The notes beneath the pieces were generated by a model. It searched no databases. It was given only the letters and a program-made list of their open reading frames with translations, and had not been told where the DNA came from. From positions 1 to 5,404 of the forward strand of contig CAJXTH010000053.1 in assembly GCA_913060955.1 (NCBI GenBank): DNA of 5,404 nt. The letters are read 5' to 3'. This document shows positions 1 to 4,844 of this stretch, piece by piece (positions within the stretch are counted from its first letter, which is position 1; each line of letters opens with the position of its first letter). Source of the DNA: an uncultured bacterium. GTDB lineage: Bacteria > Patescibacteriota > Minisyncoccia > SW-4-49-11. The position numbers and the translations under genes are program-made.

Positions 1-376
1 CATCGATGGTAATGTATCGGATTTCGTATCCTGTTCCATTGGCGCTGGCCGTCTGTGGATCATCAGGAATCTCGTTGAGGTACTGAGGTACGAGCGGCGT
101 CTGGAGATCCACCAAGTCTGTACAGTCGTCTGCATCCTGTCTACAGATCTCCCGGTAGGTGTCTGACGGGATTCCGGGAGGGACCTCACCGTTGTTATTG
201 GTAACATAGAGGTCAATTGCTTCGTAAATTTGGTCCAGTTCTCGTTCTCTCTCTACATTTCGAGCAGATGCAAGTTGAGCTCCTGGGTTGATTGCCACAA
301 TTGAAATAGCCGAGATCAGCCCGATCAGTGAGACTGCGATTAACAGTTCTAAAAGTGTAACACCGCGCTTGAACAT
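1..376 (-). CDS. Type IV pilin-like / pseudopilin protein (C-terminus cut by window edge)
   Basis: I translated this directly: 125 residues read without a stop to the left edge, so the C-terminus is missing. The N-terminus is a class III (prepilin) signal: a short basic leader MFKRG, then VTLLELLIAV and a hydrophobic helix to about residue 30. Prepilin peptidase would cut after G5, giving mature Val1 (usually Phe) with the conserved Glu at mature position 5 (E10). After the helix come AINPGAQLASAR and a charged amphipathic stretch, then a soluble domain with C78 and C85, which could form a short disulfide loop. The family assembles into type IV pili, competence pseudopili or type II secretion pseudopili at the inner membrane. 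This protein could be a major or minor pilin; the sequence does not decide. The ATG lies one base after the ligase stop codon and has no Shine-Dalgarno sequence, so translation is probably coupled. The post-helix motif resembles pilins of Patescibacteria (recollection, not searched). Confidence 0.88.
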   Translation of the reverse strand, partial: MFKRGVTLLELLIAVSLIGLISAISIVAINPGAQLASARNVERERELDQIYEAIDLYVTNNNGEVPPGIPSDTYREICRQDADDCTDLVDLQTPLVPQYLNEIPDDPQTASANGTGYEIRYITID

Positions 377-377
377 A

Positions 378-2438
378 TTAGTCTTTGGTTACTACTACTT
401 TGAAGTCCACCATCGATCCTCCCTTTTCATAGACAATGATTGGGTTTACGTCGATTTCTTGAATCTCTGGAAATGAGATTGCAAACAAATTAAGCTGGAA
501 GATTGTATCTACAACAAATTGAATATCATAGGTTGTGCCTCGGGCACCATCCAGGATCTGATAGAGTTTGGTTTCTTTGAGCGCTTTCAAGATATATGGC
601 TTGGTGATTGGCATCGAGGCAAAGGCAAAGTCATCTAAAATCTCGGCATAAATTCCCCCAAGTCCGACAACCAGGAAGAGTCCCATCTCGGGATCTCGTT
701 TGATTCCTACGAAAACTTCTACTCCCTTGGAGGCTTGTTCCTGGAGGATTACGTCTTCTTTTTTGTGATCTTTCCAAAACTTCACGGCTTCTGTCTCAGT
801 CATGATTCCGACTTTGACTCCTCCGCTGTCTGATCGGTGCAGAACATCACCTGAGACAACTTTCATCACACACGGTGCTCCAAGTTTTTTGAAGGCTTTT
901 TTCACCTGAGCCTCGGTTGAGACGTGCTGAAAGGCTGGAAGGGGAAGGTCAAATTCTTTGGAGATGAGAGCTAGTGTTTCAAAATCCACTCCTGCAGTTG
1001 TTACCGCTTGAAGTTTCTTCTGGATTTTGGTGATGCTTGATTTTTTGACATATACTGTTGGTTTGGCCCAGAGTTTGGCGTTTTTGGTCGTTCGTTTGAA
1101 CTGATAGAGCTTTCCGAGAGCATTCAAGGCCCGTTCTGGAGATTCGTACCAGGCAAGATTATGCTTTCGGAACGTTTCACGGGCAGGTTCGATATGCGAT
1201 CCGCCAATAAATACCGGGACAATAACTTTGTGTGAGAAGTCTTGCTGGAGTTCTACAATTCCGCGAGCAATTTCGTCTACCGGGGTCATAACTTGCGGGG
1301 TAAGAAGTACCAACAACGATCCAACATGCTTTTCGGAGAGCATACTCAGCATAGATTGTTGATAGCGATCCCAGGCAGCATCACCCAAAACATCTACGGG
1401 ATTTTCAACAGCTGCAGCTTCGGGAAGGAATGATCGGAGGTCTTGGATGGTTTTCTTTTGGAGTTTGGATAACTCTACCTGCTGGTCTTCTGCAGCATCT
1501 ACCGAAAGTACTCCCACTCCTCCGGCATTGGTTACCACTCCGACATCATAACGGGAAATTGTTTGATACCGTTCAAACAAGGTCAGCACATCGAAGAACT
1601 CTTCAAATCCTGTTACTTCGATTGCTCCAGCTTCTGAGAGTAATGTGGACACCAGTTGTGATTCACCGGCGATTGATCCGGTGTGCGAGGCGATGGCTTC
1701 TTGAGCTTGCTTGGAACGTCCGGCTTTTAGGACTACCACCGGTTTTTTACTTCGTTTGATAGCTTTGATAAATTCAACTGGTTCTGCAATTCCCTCCAAG
1801 TACAGGGCAATCACGTTGGTTTTTTCATCTTTTGCAAGATAGGCAAGCATTTCTGCTTCGGACAAGTCACTTTTGTTCCCTACACTTAAGATTTTGTTAA
1901 ATCCAAAGCCCGATTCATCTGCTCGATCCATAAAGGAACTGATGAGAGCCCCTGACTGAGAGATCAGTGACACTGATCCTGACCGGACCGCCGGAATAGC
2001 AAAGGATCCATTGTAGCCAAGCTTATCTGCATCAGTATTAATCACACCGAGGCAGTTTGGCCCTACTAGTCGAATCCGGTATCGATCAGCTACGGCTTTG
2101 AGTTCCTGCTCTCGCTTGGCACCATCTTCGTCCATTTCTTTGAATCCGGCTGAAATAATGACGGCGTATTTGGTATTTTTCTTGCCGAGTTCTTCAATTG
2201 CTTGGACGACATAGGCTGCCGGGATGGCAATAATAGCAACATCGAGCTGAGCTGGGAGATCTTTGGTATCTTTGAAGCATGGGATTCCATGGATTGAACG
2301 TTCGTTTCGGTTGACCAGAAATAACTCTCCCCCGTAATTGCTGGACAAAATATTTTCCAATATCCGTGCACCAACTTTGGTCACGTTCTTGGAAGCTCCA
2401 ATCAGGGCAATACTTCGAGGGTAGAGTAACTCTTTCAT
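378..2438 (-). CDS. acd: Fused alpha-beta ADP-forming acetate/acyl-CoA ligase
   Basis: This 686-residue protein has the full length and domain order of single-chain NDP-forming acyl-CoA synthetases. The CoA-binding Rossmann domain covers about residues 1-145 (IALIGAS near the start, VGPNCLG at 125-131). A succinyl-CoA-ligase-like domain follows (about 150-290), with LYLEGI around E215 and SHTGS at 251-255, where H252 is the expected phosphohistidine. A second ligase domain (about 295-450) contains TNAGGVG and NPVDVLG. The C-terminal ATP-grasp domain (about 470-686) has H534 in LHRSDSGG, the family's second phosphorylatable His, plus GLGGIYAE and the metal/nucleotide motif EIDVNP. The known family reaction is acyl-CoA + ADP + Pi to acid + ATP + CoA, usually acetyl-CoA to acetate as the energy-conserving step of fermentation in the cytoplasm. 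The exact acyl substrate cannot be read from sequence. No GNAT domain is present, so this is not a Pat-type protein acetyltransferase. The start lies 3 bases after the upstream nuclease stop. Confidence 0.93.
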   Translation of the reverse strand: MKELLYPRSIALIGASKNVTKVGARILENILSSNYGGELFLVNRNERSIHGIPCFKDTKDLPAQLDVAIIAIPAAYVVQAIEELGKKNTKYAVIISAGFKEMDEDGAKREQELKAVADRYRIRLVGPNCLGVINTDADKLGYNGSFAIPAVRSGSVSLISQSGALISSFMDRADESGFGFNKILSVGNKSDLSEAEMLAYLAKDEKTNVIALYLEGIAEPVEFIKAIKRSKKPVVVLKAGRSKQAQEAIASHTGSIAGESQLVSTLLSEAGAIEVTGFEEFFDVLTLFERYQTISRYDVGVVTNAGGVGVLSVDAAEDQQVELSKLQKKTIQDLRSFLPEAAAVENPVDVLGDAAWDRYQQSMLSMLSEKHVGSLLVLLTPQVMTPVDEIARGIVELQQDFSHKVIVPVFIGGSHIEPARETFRKHNLAWYESPERALNALGKLYQFKRTTKNAKLWAKPTVYVKKSSITKIQKKLQAVTTAGVDFETLALISKEFDLPLPAFQHVSTEAQVKKAFKKLGAPCVMKVVSGDVLHRSDSGGVKVGIMTETEAVKFWKDHKKEDVILQEQASKGVEVFVGIKRDPEMGLFLVVGLGGIYAEILDDFAFASMPITKPYILKALKETKLYQILDGARGTTYDIQFVVDTIFQLNLFAISFPEIQEIDVNPIIVYEKGGSMVDFKVVVTKD

Positions 2439-2441
2439 AGG

Positions 2442-3824
2442 TTAGGTAAGCTCAATAATTTGATCATCAGTGGGAACTATGGCGTTCATCGAAAGCTCAG
2501 ATTTTGCTCGGTCAGCCAGTGCTTGGGAAGCTTCCGAGTCTCCCTGAACCACGAATACTTGTTTGACGTTTTTGATCTGAGACAGCCAGTCGATCAACAT
2601 ATTCTGATCAGCATGGGCTGAGTATCCGCCAACGCTCCGCCGCTCAATATTGTTTTCCACTTCTCGTCCATGAATATAGACCGGGCTTTGACCATCTTGA
2701 ATTTTACGTCCAAGGCTATTGGGAGCCTGGTATCCTACAAACAGAATCATGTTGTTAGGATCAGACAAGTACCGCTCCTCATGGTATAAGATTCGCCCAC
2801 CAGTTGACATTCCCGATCCAGCCATAATCATCTTGGGGCTCGGAGCAGTGTTAATCTTCATGGATTCTTCCCGGCCGGTGGTCATGGTAAAGAATGGAAA
2901 ATCAAAGACATCATCAGTCTTGGCGAGCTTCTTTGCCTCTTCGTTGTAGTACTGAGGGTATCGTTTATGAATTTCGGTTGCCTTGATAGCTAGGGGTGAG
3001 TCAAGATAAACATCGATCTTTCCAACTCGTCCAAGCTTTTTCCCTTCTCCTGAGTGATTTTCGACAATATCATTCAGCTCAAACAAAATATCCTGCGTTC
3101 GCTCAATCGAAAACATTGGCACAATCAAAACTCCGTTGCGATCAATGATATCTTTGACTGCTTGTCGTAAAATAGCTTTTCGATCGTCGTTTTGCTCGTG
3201 AATTCGATCCCCGTAACACGACTCGACGAGTACATAGTCAGCTTCTTCGATGTAGTCATATTTTTTGAGAAGTACCGATGGGACATTTCCCATGTCTCCA
3301 GAAAAGACCATCTTAATTCGCTTTCCAGTATCATGATCAAGCACCCAAACTTCAGTGATTGCTGATCCCAAAATATGCCCGGCATCCTGAAATCGGAACG
3401 AAATGTCTGGACCGAGCTCAACCAGTTCTTGGTATTCTTTGACCCGCCATTGCTTGACAGCTTTATTCACGTCCTCTTCCCCAAAGAGTGGCGGAGTGTC
3501 TTGGTCATGCTCCATAATCGAAACTGTGTCCATCAAGGAGACTTCGGCAAACTCTTTGGTTGGTTTGGTGGAATAAATTTCACCCTCAAATCCGTCTTTG
3601 ACCAACTTAGGAATCCGTCCAATGTGATCAATATGAGTATGAGTAGCAATCATAAAGTCGACTTCCACTGGCTTATAGGGGAACGGCTCGTAGTTAATCT
3701 CATCTGCTTCCCGACTTCCCTGCACCAATCCACAATCTACGACAAACTTGACCTTGCCGTTATCTATCAAGTAATTTGCTCCTGTGACAGACTCTGCGCC
3801 TCCGCAAAACTGAATCATTACCAT
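2442..3824 (-). CDS. MBL-fold / beta-CASP RNA nuclease (CPSF73/Ysh1-like, TTHA0252 type)
   Basis: The protein has 460 residues, normal for bacterial and archaeal members of this family. The metallo-beta-lactamase part carries the zinc ligands: D30 in VVDCG, HTHIDH at 62-67, H150 in DAGHILGSA and D177 in FSGDMGN. The inserted beta-CASP domain (about 200-370) starts with motif A ESCYGDR (E201) and contains SIERTQDILFEL, VYLDSPLA, SGMSTGGRI and LFVGYQAPNSLGR. The C-terminal RMMBL part contains motif C, H404 in GGYSAHAD. Such enzymes are zinc-dependent endo- and/or 5'-3' exoribonucleases acting in cytoplasmic RNA processing and decay; RNA rather than DNA as substrate is inferred from the subfamily. 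The usual VHGE motif near the C-terminus reads VQGD here (Q427). Two ATGs lie near the start (residues 1 and 3). The second matches the usual family N-terminus better, so the start could be 3818. The gene probably leads a three-gene transcription unit. Confidence 0.93.
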   Translation of the reverse strand: MVMIQFCGGAESVTGANYLIDNGKVKFVVDCGLVQGSREADEINYEPFPYKPVEVDFMIATHTHIDHIGRIPKLVKDGFEGEIYSTKPTKEFAEVSLMDTVSIMEHDQDTPPLFGEEDVNKAVKQWRVKEYQELVELGPDISFRFQDAGHILGSAITEVWVLDHDTGKRIKMVFSGDMGNVPSVLLKKYDYIEEADYVLVESCYGDRIHEQNDDRKAILRQAVKDIIDRNGVLIVPMFSIERTQDILFELNDIVENHSGEGKKLGRVGKIDVYLDSPLAIKATEIHKRYPQYYNEEAKKLAKTDDVFDFPFFTMTTGREESMKINTAPSPKMIMAGSGMSTGGRILYHEERYLSDPNNMILFVGYQAPNSLGRKIQDGQSPVYIHGREVENNIERRSVGGYSAHADQNMLIDWLSQIKNVKQVFVVQGDSEASQALADRAKSELSMNAIVPTDDQIIELT

Positions 3825-3850
3825 GTATTTTCTATTTTAGGTTTGATTTT

Positions 3851-3859
3851 ATTGTATCA
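3851..3859 (-). promoter_or_regulatory. Extended -10 promoter of the nuclease–ligase–pilin unit
   Basis: On the minus strand the sequence TGATACAAT reads as an extended -10: TG, one base, then TACAAT, a 5/6 match to TATAAT. A weak -35 candidate, TTTTCA at 3876-3881, is 19 bp upstream, but the TGn element could make a -35 dispensable. Transcription would begin near 3844 and give a leader of about 20 bases to the ATG at 3824. The leader is A-rich with no Shine-Dalgarno sequence. It is the only promoter-like element I see ahead of the three-gene cluster. Confidence 0.5.
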
Positions 3860-3912
3860 CACTGGGGAGCGATTTTGAAAAAGTGGGTAACATGAACAAT
3901 ATAACAACCTCT

Positions 3913-3939
3913 GTCATCCCCGGCTTGATCGGGGATCTC
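3913..3939 (+). repeat. Single copy of the GTC-hairpin repeat unit (U1)
   Basis: The unit is GTC followed by a perfect 7-bp stem, ATCCCCG (3916-3922) with CGGGGAT (3930-3936), a 7-base loop, then CTC. The stretch 3913-3943 is near-identical, in inverted orientation and with a one-base loop indel, to 4750-4781; both end their shared part in ATCTCGTGA. It belongs to the same family as the four units in the two inverted-pair elements below. It has no U-tract, so it is not an intrinsic terminator. Confidence 0.75.
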
Positions 3940-3944
3940 GTGAT

Positions 3945-3981
3945 GGCAACACTCCTACCTTCGGCAGGTAAAGAGGTTGCC
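3945..3981. repeat. Nested inverted repeat (cruciform-like) in the spacer
   Basis: GGCAAC (3945-3950) pairs with GTTGCC (3976-3981), and inside it TACCT (3956-3960) pairs with AGGTA (3966-3970) around a TCGGC loop. A competing 8-bp pairing also exists: CAACCTCT (3905-3912) with AGAGGTTG (3972-3979), enclosing unit U1. Both pairings use the same GGTTG bases, so they exclude each other. The stretch lies upstream of the nuclease promoter and downstream of the NUDIX terminator, so it is more likely a DNA-level or degenerate mobile element than an mRNA leader. Confidence 0.5.
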
Positions 3982-4044
3982 GCTATAACACTGTCATTCT
4001 GAACTTTTAACGACCGAAGGTGGTTGTTTCAGAATCTTTCAAAT

Positions 4045-4146
4045 GGAACCGCAAGGGTTCCGCTACAAAACTATATGTCCCTGATTCAAACCGATTGGGT
4101 GGACGTTTGAGGAAAACGTATTTGTCTGAGCAATACAGGTTTGAAT
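4045..4146. repeat. Internal stem-loops of the 212-bp element
   Basis: Three further inverted repeats lie between units U2 and U3. GGAACC (4045-4050) pairs with GGTTCC (4056-4061) over a 5-base loop. ATTCAAACC (4084-4092) pairs perfectly with GGTTTGAAT (4138-4146) across 45 bases, and the stem can continue after a small internal loop with ATTG (4094-4097) and CAAT (4131-4134). Inside that, ACGTTT (4103-4108) pairs with AAACGT (4114-4119). Together they give a multi-arm fold. On either strand this could be a DNA cruciform or the core of a small RNA; I recognise no known RNA family, and no tRNA can be drawn. Confidence 0.5.
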
Positions 4147-4167
4147 TTAATACCTCTCGGTCTAATG

Positions 4168-4195
4168 AAAAAGATTCCGGCTCGGTGGCCGGAAT
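4168..4195 (-). terminator. Intrinsic terminator of the NUDIX gene
   Basis: Read on the minus strand, a perfect 8-bp GC-rich stem (ATTCCGGC with GCCGGAAT, 6-base loop) is followed by C and TTTTT (complement of 4168-4172). It begins 16 bases after the NUDIX stop codon, the normal place for a Rho-independent terminator. The stem is unit U3 of the repeat element, so the repeat appears to serve as terminator here. It should also insulate the downstream nuclease operon from NUDIX read-through. Confidence 0.75.
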
Positions 4196-4211
4196 GACAG
4201 TTAGGAACGGA

Positions 4212-4679
4212 TTACTTCAACACTCTCTGGGCTGTTGCTTTGAGATTTTCAAACACTTGGTCGGAGTTCATGATGTCTTCAAGACTCATCCACGCCCATT
4301 GAGCATCTGGATATTCTGGGCGAATGTCTTGTTTGGGAATCTCTACTACATACATGCAGTCCAGATGATAGTGTTCTGGCTGGTCTTTGTGGGGTGTAAT
4401 TTTTTGTTCTTGGATAAAATCTGGAATTGGAAACATGCGAACAACATCGTCGATCACTTCGGTCTCTTTGACGGTCGAGATATCGATTCCGGTTTCTTCT
4501 TTACACTCTCGGACTGCTGCTTCCCACGGTCCTTCGAACCACTCTTGGTGTCCTCCTGGTTGCAGCCAGACGCCAAGTTTTTTATGTAAAATCAAGAGCA
4601 TTTCAGAGCGGTCAGGAGTGACCAAAAATACGGAAGCGGTTGGGTGTTTTTCTCCTTCTCGGACAGTGGTAGAGAGCAT
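4212..4679 (-). CDS. NUDIX hydrolase (nucleotide pyrophosphatase)
   Basis: The 155-residue protein is a single NUDIX domain of typical size. The Nudix box GX5EX7REUXEEXGU is intact, from G43 through E49, R57, E58, E61, E62 and G64 to I65, so the Mg-binding glutamates are all present; the hydrophobic U position after RE is C59. It is preceded by LGVWLQPGGH, the strand before the box. Family members cleave nucleoside diphosphates linked to another group (damaged dNTPs, nucleotide sugars, ADP-ribose, RNA caps), and the substrate cannot be assigned. The GGHQEWFEGPWEAAVRE form resembles NUDIX proteins annotated as general NTP or ADP-ribose pyrophosphatases. There is no signal peptide or extra domain. 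The gene is monocistronic: an intrinsic terminator follows it and maf diverges from its other side. The ATG at 4679 has no Shine-Dalgarno sequence, and no better upstream start is visible. Confidence 0.93.
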   Translation of the reverse strand: MLSTTVREGEKHPTASVFLVTPDRSEMLLILHKKLGVWLQPGGHQEWFEGPWEAAVRECKEETGIDISTVKETEVIDDVVRMFPIPDFIQEQKITPHKDQPEHYHLDCMYVVEIPKQDIRPEYPDAQWAWMSLEDIMNSDQVFENLKATAQRVLK

Positions 4680-4690
4680 GTCGGTATTGG

Positions 4691-4700
4691 TTATTAATAA
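4691..4700 (-). promoter_or_regulatory. Possible NUDIX -10 region within a 10-bp palindrome
   Basis: TTATTAATAA is a perfect palindrome lying 12-21 bases upstream of the NUDIX ATG. On the minus strand it supplies TATTAA, a 4/6 match to a -10, which would give a leader of only about 7 bases. A -35-like ATGACA comes from the end of the neighbouring repeat (complement of 4714-4719), but its spacing to TATTAA is too short (13 bp). I regard this as a weak promoter prediction. Confidence 0.25.
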
Positions 4701-4713
4701 GCTTTAGGACTTT

Positions 4714-4781
4714 GTCATTCCCAACTCAATTGGGAATCCTGTTCATATGTCACGAGATTCCCGATCGGGGTCGGGAATGAC
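4714..4781. repeat. 68-bp inverted pair of GTC-hairpin units (REP-doublet-like)
   Basis: Perfect 9-bp terminal inverted repeats GTCATTCCC (4714-4722) and GGGAATGAC (4773-4781) bound two hairpins. U4 has stem ATTCCCAA (4717-4724) with TTGGGAAT (4730-4737) over a 5-base loop. U5, in reverse orientation, has stem ATTCCCGA (4757-4764) with TCGGGAAT (4771-4778) over a 6-base loop. The two are joined by a short AT-rich linker. It sits between the divergent NUDIX and maf starts. It shares its end sequence with the 212-bp element and 31-32 bases with unit U1. There is no U-tract on either side, so a terminator role is unlikely. Confidence 0.72.
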
Positions 4782-4791
4782 GAGACTACTC

Positions 4792-4826
4792 TCTAGTCTA
4801 CCACGAATTCCATATGCTAGACTAGA
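4792..4826. promoter_or_regulatory. 9-bp inverted repeat over the putative maf promoter
   Basis: TCTAGTCTA (4792-4800) and TAGACTAGA (4818-4826) are perfect inverted copies separated by 17 bp, ending 18 bases before the maf ATG. The downstream half contains a possible extended -10, TG-C-TAGACT (TG at 4815-4816, hexamer 4818-4823), a 4/6 match to TATAAT. There is no good -35. It could be an operator with half-sites on the -35 and -10 regions, or a leader hairpin if transcription starts further upstream. Confidence 0.35.
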
Positions 4827-4844
4827 AGAAATAATCTTACTTTC

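Larger units (their letters stand above)
3990..4201. repeat. 212-bp palindromic element with 10-bp terminal inverted repeats (REPIN/MITE-like)
   Basis: The ends are perfect inverted repeats, ACTGTCATTC (3990-3999) and GAATGACAGT (4192-4201). Each end is also a GTC-hairpin unit. U2 has GTC at 3993-3995 and stem 3996-4003 with 4028-4035; inside it AACGACC (4009-4015) pairs with GGTTGTT (4022-4028) if one G·U is allowed, an extension that would share T4028 with the outer stem. U3, in the opposite orientation, has stem 4174-4181 with 4188-4195 and GTC as the complement of 4196-4198. The roughly 110-bp middle has its own stems, listed separately. No coding sequence in it is convincing, and no target-site duplication is obvious at either end. 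A non-autonomous mobile repeat is my best reading; a structured RNA is the alternative. Confidence 0.65.

Noticed and set aside
1430..1759. Plus-strand open frame of 109 codons rich in Leu and Arg inside the ligase
   Set aside because: It is opposite conserved ligase motifs (including SHTGS). The Leu/Arg/His-rich make-up is what complementary codons produce.
378..3824. Recoding of UGA as Gly, as in some Patescibacteria (Gracilibacteria/Absconditabacteria)
   Set aside because: The 460- and 686-codon genes read through in the standard code with Gly motifs encoded normally, and no in-frame UGA interrupts them.
3375..3878. Plus-strand open frame of 167 codons antisense to the nuclease N-terminus
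   Set aside because: It lies opposite the zinc-binding motifs of a well-supported gene and shows no recognisable motif or promoter.
4045..4146. Possible degenerate tRNA (GGTTTGAAT resembles a T-arm)
   Set aside because: No acceptor stem, anticodon arm or 3' end can be arranged around it; the pairing is better explained by the long inverted repeat at 4084-4146.
3981..4210. Target-site duplication around the 212-bp element
   Set aside because: Bases flanking the terminal repeats (ATAAC on the left, TAGGA on the right) do not match beyond chance.
4020..4589. Plus-strand open frame of 189 codons between the nuclease and NUDIX genes
   Set aside because: It starts in the palindromic element and then runs antisense through the NUDIX gene, which has an intact Nudix box. 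Its translation shows no domain or motif and a composition typical of a reverse-strand shadow.
3913..4781. CRISPR array
   Set aside because: The repeats are palindromic, irregularly spaced, in both orientations and separated by genes; there are no uniform spacers.
4805..4816. GAATTC directly followed by CATATG, resembling a cloning-vector junction
   Set aside because: Both are common 6-bp palindromes and no vector sequence surrounds them; the flanks read as native spacer leading into maf.
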